Below are positions 31,932 to 44,505 of a stretch of 64,000 bases of DNA, one piece after another. Numbering within the stretch: the first letter of the stretch is position 1; each line of letters opens with the position of its first letter. Origin of the DNA: Jaltomata sinuosa (Eukaryota; Streptophyta; Magnoliopsida; Solanales; Solanaceae); NCBI GenBank assembly GCA_003996215.1, contig QJPP01004047.1, positions 123,626 to 187,625 on the forward strand, written 5' to 3'. A model generated the notes under the pieces. That model worked only from the letters and a program-made list of their open reading frames with translations, was not told where the DNA came from and made no database searches. Position numbers and translations under genes: made by a program.

Positions 31932-33468
31932 ACACCCTCAACTTAAAACGTTCGCTTGTCCTCAAGCAACATGACATAAACAAAAAACAATACGACGACT
32001 CAACTAAGCAAACCAACTCGTGTCTATAGCAACTCATGGTCATTCAAAACTTATTCAATTAAATCAAGCTCCCTCGTCGCACACGAATGTATGAAACACT
32101 AACTTGCAAGGATCCAAACATGTCATTCTGATATGATAGAACATTCCACATACACACGCGCAGCGATCCTAACAATCAATAGACAATACAGACATCTTGG
32201 TTCCCTCACCACAAAGAAATCCCACACACAAGATTTGGGACTAGGTAAGCGCTCACACTCACAAACGATTTCAAACAATGCACATGCGATACCATAGGCT
32301 TGCCCTTACTATTCTATTTCAGTTCTCCCGAAAGCCGCTCAGGATCACTACAGGACTTGTTTAGGCTTGTAATGAGGCTTCGGGTGCAGGTAGGATACAT
32401 TTAGGGGTTAGTGACTAAGCCCTCCTTGGAACTACCGACGTCTTATTACCACATAACTTACTTTGTCCATCCTTATTCACCTTTATATTTCCTTCTCTCT
32501 AGCTACAGGTGTGGCCTCTTTATCTTGACAATTCTTTTTATTACTTTTTCGATCTTTTTCATCTCTTTTTATTTTTCTTTTCATTTCTTAGGCACACACC
32601 CGAATTTTCATTCTATTCCCAACCAATCTTCACTATCCTCTTTTTCTTATCATTCACCTCTATCGTAGCCACCCTCAACTTAGGCTGATTGCCTGGGTTG
32701 AGGTGCACAATGTCCATGGAAGGACCAGGGCCAAAACAGGGTTTACCTCTATAGTAGCCACCCTCAACTTAGGCTGATTGCCTGAGTTGAGGTGCACGAT
32801 GTCCTAGGAAGGACCAGGGCCAAAATAGGGATTCAAAGTTAAACATGAATGGTGACAGGTTATCGAAAGAACAAGGTCAATTATGGCTCAAACAGGGATC
32901 AAAGGGAGTATTTGCATTTGGACGGTCTTATCGGTTAAGTGGGCTGCACACAAAAAGGGCCTGTGATCCTTTCCTAAGCAACCAACTTCAAACTTTAACA
33001 AAATAGACCGGGCAAGTTCTAGATGCATGCACAGAGTAAGAATTTATAACAATAATCTCACACACTCTTGGCACCAAGAAACTATACCACTACCAACTAT
33101 TAAACAGCCGCTCGGCTTAAGCATACTCATTCTAATCATGATCACACAATGACATCCAAAGATCCAGACAGTCAATCGTTTCAACATAAGTGCACAACCA
33201 GAAAAATTTTAAGGGGCCTCTTTTTAGTCAAGAAAAACGCCATGCTCATCACTATAGACACTAAAAAAAAAAATTAAAATAACAACTTAAACATGCCGGT
33301 TTTACTAGATAGCACACCGGAGGGAAAAGAAACACGGCAACAAAAACCCTCGGTGGTGACTCACAGGTTTCCCCACACCCTCAACTTAGACTCATGCATT
33401 GTCCCCAATGCATACATACGAAAACTAAAAAATGTGAGAATTAGGAATACCTGTGAAGTCGATATGAC
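31932..33468 (-). other. E4 PPT and 3' noncoding region
   Basis: Starts with the PPT at 31932-31945 (reverse complement of TAAGTTGAGGGTGT), then the same noncoding sequence as E2, including the roughly 88-bp tandem pair (about 32675-32850) and the PPT-like copy near 33378. No ORF of note. Confidence 0.8.
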
Positions 33469-36035
33469 TCAGATTCTGGAATGATGTTGGAGACCGCCAA
33501 GGTCTCCAAAACAGGAGAACTCGATGGAGTGTGTGCACGCGACACACTTCTGTTGCGTTCCAGCTTTTTCTTTTGTTGGCTCCACAGCTAGTCGTGCCCG
33601 CTTCTTCGCTCTTTCTTTGCAGATTCTCTTGCGGTGTTTTCGTTTATTTGATCTATTCTCACCGCTTTCCTTTACCTGCTTCCCCTCTTGCGATCGCGAC
33701 CTTACTCTCATAACAGCTCGAGTCTCTACCAAACCTTTCTCCTCAAGATACCCATCTGCAGGGACTTCCTCAATCGCATTGATGACCGCGACCACCCTCA
33801 TGTCACTTGGCTGCTTCATCACTTTGGACACATGGAACTTGACAACTTCATTGTTTAGCCTGAAGGTCAGTTCGTTTCTTTCCATGTCAACCAACGCTCT
33901 AGCCGTGGCTAACAAAGGTCATCCCAAGATTATGGGAACTTCAAAATCTACTTCGCAATCCAAGATCACAAAGTCAGCTGGGAAGATAAGCTTACCAATC
34001 TTTACTAGCACATCAGACAATATTCTCACAGGTCGCTTTACTGAACGGTCAGCCATCATCACTCTTATGGACGTTGGTTTAGGAGCTCCCAAACCCAGTT
34101 GATTGTAGACGGCTAGCGGCATCAAGTTGATGCTAGCACCTAGATCACACAAGGCTTTCCCGAAGTTGAGCTTCCCAACAGTGCAGGGAACAGTGAAAGC
34201 GCCTGGATCTTCCTTCTTTTCGACTAAGGACCTTGAAGAAATAGCGCTGCAGTGGTGGAGGTTGTCTTCCGGTTCAAAACTTACCGACCTCTTCTTTGTA
34301 ATCAAGTCCTTCATGAACTTGGCATAACCGAGCATTTGTTCCAGCGCTTCCACCAATGGTATGTTTATTGAAATCTGCTTCAACATGGTCATGAAGTTCA
34401 GGAACTTACCATCGTCAGCTTTCTTCTTCAAACGCTGTGGGAACGGAGGTGGTGGCCGAGGCATCATAGTTGGAGGCTTTTCAGCTTCTTTGCTTTCTCC
34501 GCGGGCTTTGGAGTTTCCTCCTCTACCGCCTCTTCATCATCCGCAATATCACCTTGAGTCTGAATTACCGGATGTGATTCCGGTAATATTTTGCCGCTTC
34601 TTGTGGTAATCGCCATACAGCTAGCGTCATTCCTTGGATGAGTCGTGTCACTCGGTAAGGTACCTGTCTTCCCTTGGTTCAGAGATGCCGAGATTTGCCC
34701 TACTTGCTGCTCCAGCTGCTTGATCGCGGTGGAATGTGACTCTACTACCTGACTCAACGTTGATAACTCAGTCCTCATCTCCTTTACCCCAGAGTCAGTC
34801 GATTCCACCTTCAGCAGCATCTTTGCCATCATGCTCTCCAATTTCGACGTCCCTGTCTCAGTGCTAGCTCTATCCCGATTACCAGGTGGAACATACAACC
34901 CACCTTTATCAGTGTGGTTCCTCCAGTTTCCTTGGTCGCGATCTCTGTAGTCGGTTTTCTCATAGTGGTTGTCTCTCTGATAGTTCCGACCTTGGTTTCC
35001 TTGGCCATTGGCCTGGAAACCCCCCAAGTAATTCGCTTCCTTAGTTTCCAACTCTACTGCTCTACCTTGGGAACCCACAGCTTTTACCTTCTCCATACCT
35101 CCTGAGAACAAGTGCTTGGTCAGTAGGTCCAACTGCGTTTTCAGATGCGCCATGTCTTGGTCGCGCTCCTCCTCTTTTCTGCGCTGCTCAGCTGACACAC
35201 CAACTACATACGTACTAGCTGCTACCTCTGAATCTCGTGTGTGCCAGGACCTGTTGGTTTTGGTGAGCCTGTCCAAAGTAGTTGTGGCCTCAACAAAGGT
35301 GAGACCCATGAATGCACCACCTGCTGCGTTGTCTAACGTCGGCTTGGTAGCCGAATTCAGTGCCCGGTAGAACGTCTGCATCAAAAAGTTATCGGTCAAC
35401 TGATGGTTCGGGCATTGTGTTATCTTTTTTTTGAATCGCAACCAAGTCTCGTGCAGTGCTTCGTGCGGTTGCTGCCTAAAGTTGCTAATCTCGTCCCTCA
35501 ACTGTATCATCCGAGAGGGAGGAAAGAACCTTTCTAGGAAAGCTCCTCTCAACTCTCCCCACGTTGCGATAGAGTCGGGGGTTAGCTCTGTCAACCACAA
35601 TGCTGCCTGATCAGACAGAGACAACGGAAACAACCTGAGCTTGATCGTTGTCTGACTCACGCCCGGTAGTTCAAACGACTTGCTTATGCCCACGAAATTC
35701 ATTAGGTGCTGGTTTGGATCCTCCCCAGCGACACCTCGGAACACTCCTCTCAAGTTCAACAGCTGGATCATCGTGCTAGTGATGTTGAACTTGGCTCCGG
35801 GCGGTAGCGGTGGAACAACAATGGCGCCCGTAGCGCCAGCTCCATCTAAGTCGAGATCTTCATCATTCCGTGCGATCTCATCCTGCAGACCACCAGCATT
35901 CAGATTTTGTTGGGCCTGCAGTTCTGCAGCGATCCTCACTGCCTCTAGTTGTGCGGCCATATTCCGCCTTAATGTTCTAGCAAGCTCGGGGTCGTAAGGT
36001 AATGTTGGTTCCCCCGAGTTTCGGGTACTTGGCAT
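33469..36035 (-). pseudogene. E4 gag-protease, one frameshift and one nonsense mutation
   Basis: Homologous along its full length to the E2 gag-protease. From ATG 36035 the gag domain is intact (LRLFPLSLSDQAALWLTEL, AFLERFFPPSRM). The frame is lost near 34495-34500, where an A run has one base fewer than in E2. The next frame (34467-33919) has the protease motif CDLGASINLMPL and ends at a TGA where E2 has CGA in ILGRP. The last piece (33915-33469) has ATARALVDME and the basic tail KRKHRKRICKERAKK. The tail is slightly longer than in E2 (QQKCVACTHSIEFSCFGD), showing that this C-terminus is a shared feature of the subfamily. Confidence 0.88.
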
Positions 36036-36140
36036 GCACAACTGTGTACCCTGTCAAAGACAAAAACAACAAATAAACGTAAAGCAGGAAATTATGACTA
36101 AGAGTCAAATAAACACACCAGACTTAATTAACAACCGTAT

Positions 36141-36158
36141 TCCCCGGCAACGGCGCCA
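36141..36158 (-). other. E4 primer binding site (tRNA-Asp type)
   Basis: Reads TGGCGCCGTTGCCGGGGA on the minus strand, five bases inside the 5' LTR end, identical to E2. Confidence 0.9.
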
Positions 36159-36163
36159 CTTTT

Positions 36164-37509
36164 TGATAACGCCCAAACTACACCTCTAATTAAAGAAGCG
36201 TAAGCGGTCGTAGTCAAATATAGAACCCAACAAAGGTTGGGGTCAAATCCCATAGAGAATATGGTGAGAATTAAGTCGTTAGTGAAGTATGTGACTAATG
36301 GTCAATAATTTCCGATAAATAAAGGGGGGGGGGGGTTTGTGTGAACAATGTGTAAACAAAACGCAGCAATAATGTATAAGAAACAATAGTAGGAGAATGA
36401 ACTAGGGAAGTGTTTACCATGGCGTTGGTAACAATGTCGATCCTAGGCTTAATCGGGTTCTTTTTATATGCGTGTCACGATGTGATTGAAGCAATGGTAT
36501 CGTCTAAACGTCTCTCGACCAAATAAACAAATTTCCTTTTCTATTCTCTCGACCTCGAAAAGATGTGCTTTTTAGATTTCATTCCTAAACATCAAGTAGA
36601 TTAATCTAGTTACAGCATTAATCATTAGACGAGAGTTAGTAGTCTCGAATCCTTGTTGTTAATCAAGTTTCCCGGTTTTAATCTCTTTACTCAAGCAAAC
36701 TTAACCTAGGCATGTTCTAATGTTTGCAACCACTAGAAAACATTAAATAATGAATGATTAACAACGTGACAATACATATATTGAACCCAACGCTACCCGG
36801 AATCTATATCGCTACGTTTGCCATGGCTCCCACAACCCTAGTTGTGGGAGGTTTAGTTAATCATGCTTGTAGAAGAACAAAAGAAAGTAATATTCATAAT
36901 AAAGAAAAGAGATCCTTACGATGTATTGAAAACAATCTTTAATTAATCCAAGAGCAAGAATAACAAAATCCCAAGAACGATTCAAGAACAAGATTTAGGA
37001 GAAGGAAACCGGGTGTAGCGCGTTTCCTCTCTCAAAACTCGCTCAAAAACTCCTAAAACTATTGGGAGAACTATTGTATAATGAATGAATAAAACTTCGT
37101 AAATAAAATAAACCTAACATAGGGTATTTATAGGAGTCTAGGAAACAAATCCCAAAAACGCTCGGATTCTGCGTAACTGACTGTCTCAACTTGACGGCCA
37201 GGCTGACGGACCGTCAAGCCAGTGAAGGACCGTTGCCTGGACCGTCACTGCTAACCAGTGATGCTGCCTCAGGTGCTGCCTTGGTGTGACGGTTTGGGTG
37301 ACGGACCGTCACACCCTTGACGGACCGTCACCTGAACCGTCACTCTTATCCAGAATGCTCTTTTTCGCGTATTTCCTTCCGTTTCCATGTTTGTCTCCAT
37401 TTCCTACAAATATAACATAAAAACATCAAAAACGATGACGGTTGCTTGAAAACGTACGATTGTTCTTAGTTAAAAGGAGTCGAAAGTGCCGTAAAATGGC
37501 GGCACATCA
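36164..37509 (-). repeat. E4 5' LTR (minus orientation)
   Basis: 1346 bp, TGAT at 37509 and ATCA at 36164-36167 on the minus strand. Contains the palindrome array (about 37190-37345), TATA box (TATTTATA on plus, 37125-37132) and the conserved hairpin. Nearly identical to the other two E4 LTRs. Confidence 0.93.
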
Positions 37510-37514
37510 GTCCC

Positions 37515-39443
37515 CTCGTCACCCCTCCCCTCCTTCCGTATTTATGCATTTCTCCCGTTAAAACTCTGTTGTTGTGAATTCCTAGAGTTGGGGTGATCCT
37601 TGTTTAAGGCTGACTTTTGGGGAATGCATGGTCTTGAAATCGTGCAATTCATCTTCGTGACGTATTCCTCCTGTTGAGGTTGGTTCCGCCTTTGAATTCT
37701 GAGCTTTTCTGTCTTAATTCCGTGAACTAGTAGCACTTCGGGTCTATTTTGTGCCCCGAATCGAGCTCCAATCGCACCCAATCTTGGGCATGGGTTTCTT
37801 AACCCACCGCGAGCATAGTTGTGATTTTTGTTTTTTGTTTTGTTGCGCGGGCCTCGAGGGTCATTTTTTGACCTGATTTTTGGCCCGATTTTTCCGTATA
37901 GCAATATGGTTGTCATTATTCTCATCTTGATACCTAATTTATGTTCCTGATAGCATGGCAGCTTTCTGAGGCTGTTCGAAAGAGGAAGGCACACGAGTGA
38001 TGATTCGTGCTTGCAGTTCGACCCCGAGGTAGGTTACGGTTTACCTTCTAGACTGAGTTAGTTAGGTCTTATATATTTATATGTTACTGGAATGCTAGGT
38101 TGGATTTTAGATAGACCTTAGGCTTAAATCCTGTTTACCATGTTAATTGGCCATTTCGGGTTTTTAGCACTAGGACTGCATGTTATCCTTAGCCTAGGAG
38201 CTTGTTTCTTATGTGTGACTAGTCAAGACCCTTTGCATGCTTTTAGGAGGCTTTAGAGGTAGAATAGAGCTTGCCCGTTGTTTTTTGCTTTTTATTTTTT
38301 GCTTTACCGCTTTATTCTATCGTTGTATGTAATTGTGGGCCGGAGGCCATGGCTAGGATTTGAATAGATTCCAGGTCAGTTCTCTTGTTCAGGAGGGTAC
38401 TTTTGCCCTGTTTGATCTGATGGTGTGATTATTCCTCTGCTTGTGAACAGTCATACTCATATCGCATGGGATATCATTGGTACAGTAAGGAAACAATTTT
38501 TTAAAGGCCTTTGGGTTTGAAAAGAGGTTTTCCTACTGTTGTGATGAATTTTAGACTAAATCGAGCTATTTGGAGTATCACCTTGGTTTTTGAGAGGGAA
38601 AAGAGGAATTACTATTTTTTGTATATAAATTTATAGTCTGATGCGGTAATCCGGACCCCCGATACATTATTCTGGGTATTTTATCATTTCATATATGCAT
38701 AGTCCGATGCGGTATTCCGGGCACCCGATGCGGTATTCTGGGTTTATATTATATTGCATCATCGTGCATCGTATTACATTTGCTTTGGCATGTGGATGGA
38801 CTCTTGTTTGGCTTGTTGTTGTTTCCCTTTTCTCTTTTCTTTTACTGGCATGTCTCCGGCTTTATAACTATATTTAGGAGGATCCCTGTATAGTTAGCTG
38901 TTTTCCTGTAATCTATATTTATATATTATCTTTCTGCGCTCGGTCGGCCTATGATGCCTACTGAGTACCCGTTGTCTTGGTACTCATATTACACTCTGCA
39001 TCTCTTTTTCTGATGCAACACCTAGTACGAGCCACCCTCGTTGATCTCCTGTCATTTCAGGCCCGTTGTTGTTCGGAACGCGGTGAGCTCCCGGCGCTTT
39101 GGAGACCTTACTTGCTTTCCATCTTGTACTTCCTGTCTATATTTTATAATTTGGATAGACAGAGGTTATTGTATAGCTACTCATTGCTTTAGTCGCTCTT
39201 GTACTAGTGACACCAGGTCCGGGTTGGTGTTCGGGTTGTGTTGTCTTTTTCGGTCACTTTAGGGCCATCTTTTGTATATTGTGTACGATAGTATGTATAT
39301 ATATGCTTTTGGCCCTATCTTTTGTTATATCTTCTGCTTCTCTTTAGTTAAATTATTATTTACTACTTTTCGCATGTTTGGGATAGGCTTGTCTACTGGG
39401 GGGTTATGTAGACACCATCATGGCCCAGTTTCGGGTCGTGACA
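37515..39443 (+). repeat. T2 5' LTR, second part
   Basis: Continues the LTR after E4 (CTCGTCACCCCTCCCC) and ends GGGTCGTGACA at 39443. Holds GATGCGGTATTCYGG-type short tandem units near 38640-38740 and the sequence GCCTACTGAGTACCCG near 38960. No gene is seen. Confidence 0.85.
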
Positions 39444-39446
39444 GAG

Positions 39447-39458
39447 TGGTATCAGAGC
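39447..39458 (+). other. T2 primer binding site (initiator Met tRNA)
   Basis: TGGTATCAGAGC, three bases after the LTR end. This is the standard initiator-Met PBS of many Ty3/gypsy and Ty1/copia elements. Confidence 0.92.
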
Positions 39459-39652
39459 TTTAGGTTCACCGGTCTCATCGGTACAAGAGCAAGTATCTGG
39501 TATAGCCTCGTGGATAAGGTATGATGACGTTTGTATCCTATCTGGGAGGGGATATATGACATTCCTTAGGAAAGGCTTCGTTTTGTTTGATTCTTTATCG
39601 TGCTTACTTGACTTGATCAACTCTTAGGTATATTTGTTTCACTCCTTATCAG

Positions 39653-41050
39653 ATGTTTCAGAAGAGATCTTCAGCGGGTGAGGACGAGGCCCCTTCCCCT
39701 GCAGTTAGAGCCCCAGCCAGGGGACGGGGTAGAGGTCAACCCAGAGGTCGAGGCAGGGCACGGGCTGTGGCACCTGCTCGGACCTGGGATAGATCACCGT
39801 CACCAGAGCCTGAGGTTAGAGCGGATGAGGTTCAGTATGAGGCAGAACATGTGGGGCCAGCCCAACATCCGACGGGTTTTGTAGCTACTCCAGTATTGCA
39901 GGACACCTTCGTTCGATTATTGGGGTTTCTTGAGGGTATGACTCTACCAACCGCTTCGCCGAGCACTCCGATTGGTTCTCAGGTTCGTGGTGAGGCTCAG
40001 ACTTCAGCTCAGGCGGCAGCACAGGGTTCAGGAGCACATCATGTTGCTGCGGCTCCCTGATTTGAGGTACTACCGGTCTCTGCAGTTGCTCCCCCTCTTC
40101 TAGCCGTGCTAGTTATGTCGAGGAGCAGAAGATGCTTGGTAGGTTCTTGAGATTGGGTCCTCTGAGGTTTTCAGGTGCTTCTAGGGAGGATGCGCATGAG
40201 TTTCTGACTAGCTGCCAGGAGAGGTTACATAATTTGGGGTTAGTTGAGTCTCACGGAGTTGATTACACTGCGTTTCAGCTGGATGGTCCAGAGAAACAGT
40301 GGTGGAGGTCATATGTTGCTTGTAGACCGGCCTGGTCGCCTCCGCTTACTTGGGATCAGTTCTCCGCAACTTTTTTGGAGAAGTATGTACCACGTAGCAT
40401 GAGGGAGCGTCTGATGGATCAGTTTGCTGGGTTAGAGCAGGGCTCCATGACTGTGTCTGAGTATGAGGTTCATTTCCACCAATTGTCCAGACACGCCAGT
40501 ATGATTTTGCCCACCGAGAACGAGAGAGTACGCTGGTTTGTTCAGGGTTTGACCTTGCACCTCCGCTTGGCCACAGAGGAGATGGTAGCGTTGGGTCAGT
40601 TTTTTCTGGAGATAGTTAATCACGCCCGTACTATTTAGGGTATAGTTTACAAGGCCCAAGGGGGCAGCGATAAGAGGCCTCGCCATCAGGGCAGTTTCAG
40701 TGGTTCACAGGGCCGTGGTAGGGGCTACTATGGTAGAGGTAAGCATCAGCAGCGTATCCAGTCGAGCCGGCCTATTCAGGCAGCATTACAGACTACTGAG
40801 GGTCAGAGTAGCCAGAGTCTCATTGCTGCTCCCCTAGGTGGTCATTCAGGTTCTACAGGTCGGGGTGGTCATTCTGATTTGGACGGGTCTTTACAGCGGA
40901 GTACACATGGTTGGGGTTGTTATGAGTGTGGCGAGATAGGCCACTTTGCTAGAGAGTGCCCGTCGGTAGAGAATCCGGTAGGTCCCCAAGGCACTAGGGG
41001 TGGCCCTCAGTCCGGTAGGTCAGGTGGTCGTGGCACTCGAGGCCACATGT
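39653..41050 (+). pseudogene. T2 gag with CCHC zinc knuckle
   Basis: Starts at ATG 39653 (MFQKRSSAGEDEAP) with an Arg/Gly-rich N-terminus. A TGA near 40058 and a TAG near 40636 interrupt it. The middle part holds the gag domain (PLRFSGASREDAHEFLTSCQERL, DGPEKQWWRSYV, FSATFLEKYVPRSMRERL, LEQGSMTVSEYEVHFHQLSRHA). The zinc knuckle CYECGEIGHFARECP lies near 40918-40962 and is intact. Gag would form particles and bind RNA. Two stops make this copy non-functional. Confidence 0.88.
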
Positions 41051-42353
41051 ATGCAGTTTTGGGCCGGACAGAGGCCAAGGCTTCAAATGTTGTGATCACA
41101 GGTATGATCTCCATTTTTCATCAGTCTGCTTCTGCTTTGTTTGATCTGGGGTCTATATTCTCGTATGTATCTATTTATTATTCTACTCATCTAGGGTTTG
41201 CTTGTGAGTCCTTGCCTGTGCCTTTACGTGTATCTACTCCCGTAGCTGATTCTTTAGTAGTGGATCAAGTGTATAGAGCTTGTGTGGTGACTATCTTAGG
41301 GTATGACACCTGGATTGACTTGGTTGTCCTTGATATGGTCAATTTTGATGTGATCTTGGGCATGGATTGGTTGTCTTCTTATCATGCGGTCTTGGATTGC
41401 TTCGCCAAGACTGTTACTCTTTGGATGCTTGGTATCCCTCCTATCATATGAAAGGGAGCCGATAGCCACATGCCAAGGGGATTTATATCTTTCCTTAGCG
41501 CCCAATGGTTGGTTGGGAAGGGGTGCTTAGCTTATCTTGCCTACGTCCGTGATACTAGTGCCACCACACCTCCTCTTGAGTCAGTTCCTGTGGTTTGCGA
41601 GTATTCAGATGTGTTTCCTTCCAATCTTTTGGGTCTTCCTCCTGATCATGACATTGATTTTGGTATCGATGTTGATCCAGATACCAAGCCCATTACTATT
41701 CCGCCATATCGGATGGCACCTGCTGAGTTGAGGGAGCTTAAGGATCAGCTCCAAGATCTGTTGAGTAGAGGGTTTATCAGGCCTAGTGTGTCTCTATGGG
41801 GTGCTCTGGTTTTGTTTGTGAAGAAGAATGACGGGTTTATGCGTATGTGTATCGACTACAGGCAATTGAATAAGGTGATAGTTAAGAACAGATATCCGAT
41901 GCCACGTATTGATGACTTGTTTGATTAACTACAGGGTGCAGTTGTGTTTTCTAAGATAGATATGAGGTCCGGTATCACCAGTTGAGGATTAGGGTTGAGG
42001 ACATCCCAAAGATTGCATTTAGGACTCGATACGGCCATTATGAGTTCCTAGTAATATCTTTTGGGTTGACTAATGCCCCAACAACATTTATGGAGTTGAT
42101 AAACTGTGTATTCAGTGCTTACCTAGATTCGTTTGTGATTATGTTCGTCGACGACATTCTGATTTATTCGAGGAGTAGGGAGGAGCATGAGCAGCATCTT
42201 AGAGTTGTACTTCAGGCTTTGCGAGACCACCAGTTGTATGCCAAATTCACTAAGTGTGAGTTTTGGCTTGAGTCTGTGGCATTCTTGGGACACGTGGTGT
42301 CCAAGGATGGGATTATGGTATATCCGGCAAAGATTGCAGCAGTTCATGATTAG
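41051..42353 (+). pseudogene. T2 protease and reverse transcriptase
   Basis: After the zinc knuckle the frame gives a retropepsin-like region (ASALFDLGSIFSYVS, VILGMDWLSSYHAVLDC), a stop near 41449, then RT N-terminal sequence (SDVFPSNLLGLPPDHDIDF, PPYRMAPAELRELKDQLQ, MCIDYRQLNKV). A TAA near 41926 falls where family members read DLFDQLQGA, and a small deletion near 41970 shifts the frame. RT continues with FRTRYGHYEFLVISFGLTNAP and the catalytic FVDD near 42150, ending at TAG 42351. The protease reads DLGS instead of the common DTGA/DSGA. Confidence 0.85.
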
Positions 42354-44480
42354 GCTAGGCCTACTTCTCCTACCGAGGTCCACAGCTTCGTCGGGTTAGC
42401 AGGTTATTACAGACGGTTTGTGGAGGGATTTTCTTCGATAACAGCACCATTGACTAGATTGACTCAGAAGAATGTTCCCTTCCAGTGGTCAGATGAGTGT
42501 GAGGCGAGCTTTCTAAAGCTCAAGGCCTTGTTGACTTCAGCTCCGATTCTTACACTTTCGATTGAGGGTCAGGGTTTCACTGTATATTGTGATGCATCAG
42601 GTATTGGTTTGGGTTATGTGTTGATACAGCAGGGCCGGGTTAGTGCATATGCTTCCAGACAGTTGAAGGTTCACAAGAGGAACTACCCCATACATGACTT
42701 GGAGTTAGCATCGGTAGTCTTCACATTGAAGATGTGGAGGCATTATCTTTATGGCGTGCATTGTGAGATCTTTACTGACCATCATAGTCTTCAGTACATT
42801 TTCACCCAGAAGGATCTAAATTTGAGGCAGCGGAGGTGGTTGGAGTTACTAAAAGACTATGACATTTCTACCCTCTATCATTCAGGCAAGGCAAATGTGG
42901 TAGCGTATGCCTTGAGCCAGAAGGTGGTGAGTATGGGCAGTTTGGATTTCTTAGATACGGAGGAGCGACCGTTAGCTTGGGACATTCAGTCCTTGGCTAA
43001 TAGGTTGGTTCGATTTGACATTTATGAGCTGGGCCATATTCTTGCTTGTATTGAGGCTAGGTCTTCCTTGTTGGAGAAGATTCGAGCATAGCAGTTTGAT
43101 GATGCGAGATTGAAGATCATTCGTGACAAGGTGTTGAGTGGTGAGGCTAGAAAGGCAAATTTAGATTCAGAGGGTGTTCTGAGGATCGAGGGTCGCATTT
43201 GCGTTCCTAGAGTTGGTGACTTGGTCAGATTGATATTGGAGGAGGCTCATTGCTCTAGATATTCCATTCATCCTGGGGCAGCTAATATGTATCATGACTT
43301 AAGGCAGCACTACTGGTGGTGTGGGATGAAGAGGGATATTTTGGCTTTCGTATCCAGGTGCTTGAACTGTCAGCAGGTGAAGTTCAAGCACCAGAGGCCA
43401 GGTGGTTTATCACAGAGGCTACGCATTCCGGAGTGAAAGTGGGAGCGTATATCCATGGACTTTGTAGTCTGATTGCCACGTACCTTTTGGAGGTTTGATG
43501 GTATTTGGGTTATCATGGACAGGTTCACGAAGTCTGCTCACTTTCTACCAGTTCAGACTTCCTACAGTTCCGAGAGGTTGGCCCAGATCTATATTCGAGA
43601 GATTGTCCATTTGCATGGGGTGCCAGTTTCTATCATTTTTGACCGAGGTACTCAGTCCACTTTTCACTTTTGGCAGTCTATTCAGAGAGAGTTGGGTACT
43701 AGAGTTGAGCTTAGCACTGCCTTCCATCCGCATACAGACGACTAGTCAGAGCGTACCATTCAAGTTCTAGAGGATATGTTGCGAGCCTGTGTTATTGGGG
43801 GGTCAGTGGGACCAGTGTTTGGCCTTGGCAGAGTTTTCATATAATAATAGTTACCATTCCAACATCCAGATGGCACCGTTCGAGGCTTTGTATGGTAGGC
43901 GGTGCAGATCTTTAGTGGGTTGGTTTGATGCCTTCGAGGTTAGGCCGTGGGGTACTGATTTGCTTCGTGATTCTATGGATAGAGTTTGGGTTATTCAGGA
44001 GAGGCTTCGTACTTCCCAGAGTAGGCAGAAGATTTATGCTGACCGGAGAGTTTGAGATCTCGAGTTTATGGTTGGTGACAGTGTGTTCCTTTGGGTATCG
44101 CCCATGAAGGGCGTGATGCGGTTCAGGAGGAAGGGTAAGCTCAGTCTGAGGTTCAGTGGTCCCTTTGAGATCCTTCACCGTATTGGAGAGGTTGCTTATG
44201 AGTTGGCCTTGCCTCCTGCTCTTTCTAGTGTTCATCCAGTGTTTCATGTTTCTATGTTGCGGCAGTACATTCCGGATGAGTCTCACGTGCTTCAGTTGGA
44301 GTTGGTTCAGTTGGACAGGCAGGTTAGGAAGTTGAGGTCCAAGGAGATCCTGTCAGTTAAGGTTCAGTGGCAGCATCTTCCTGTCGAGGAGGCTACTTGG
44401 GAGATCGAGACTAACATGCGGACCCGTTATCCTCGTATTTTCGAGTCTTCAGGTACTATCCTTATTCTAACTTTTGCGGA
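42354..44480 (+). pseudogene. T2 RNase H, integrase and chromodomain
   Basis: RNase H: VYCDASGIGLGYVLIQ, LELASVVFTLKMWRHYLYG, TDHHSLQYIFTQKDLNLRQRRWLELLKDYD (about 42580-42880). Integrase: HHCC region HCSRYSIHPGAANMYHDL...CLNCQQVK (43248-43380), the first Asp region MDFVV near 43455, IIFDRGTQSTFHFW (43630-43675) and the Glu in SERT after a TAG at 43743. Then WDQCLALAEFSYNNSYH, FEALYGRRCRS, GPFEILHRIGEVAYELALPP and the chromodomain (VRKLRSKEILSVKVQWQHLPVEEATWEIETNMRTRYP, to about 44450). Stops interrupt the frame near 43089, 43434, 43474, 43743 and 44054; most are one C-to-T or G-to-A change from the family residue. Confidence 0.88.
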
Positions 44481-44505
44481 CCAAAGTTCTTTTAGTAGTG
44501 GATGT

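Larger units (their letters stand above)
29259..37509 (-). mobile_element. E4: Athila-type gag-protease element with three LTRs, one inverted
   Basis: The whole block lies between perfect GTCCC duplications (29254-29258 and 37510-37514); the empty site is preserved in the T2 3' LTR near 45507-45516. Order on the plus strand: LTR in plus orientation (29259-30598), a 16-base junction, LTR in minus orientation lacking about 30 bases of its U5 end (30615-31931), PPT, noncoding 3' region, gag-protease (minus), PBS, and the minus-orientation 5' LTR (36164-37509). Both outer ends are therefore U3 ends, which a normal element never shows. The extra LTR forms a 1.3-kb inverted repeat with its neighbour. 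As in E2, there is no RT or integrase. Confidence 0.93.
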
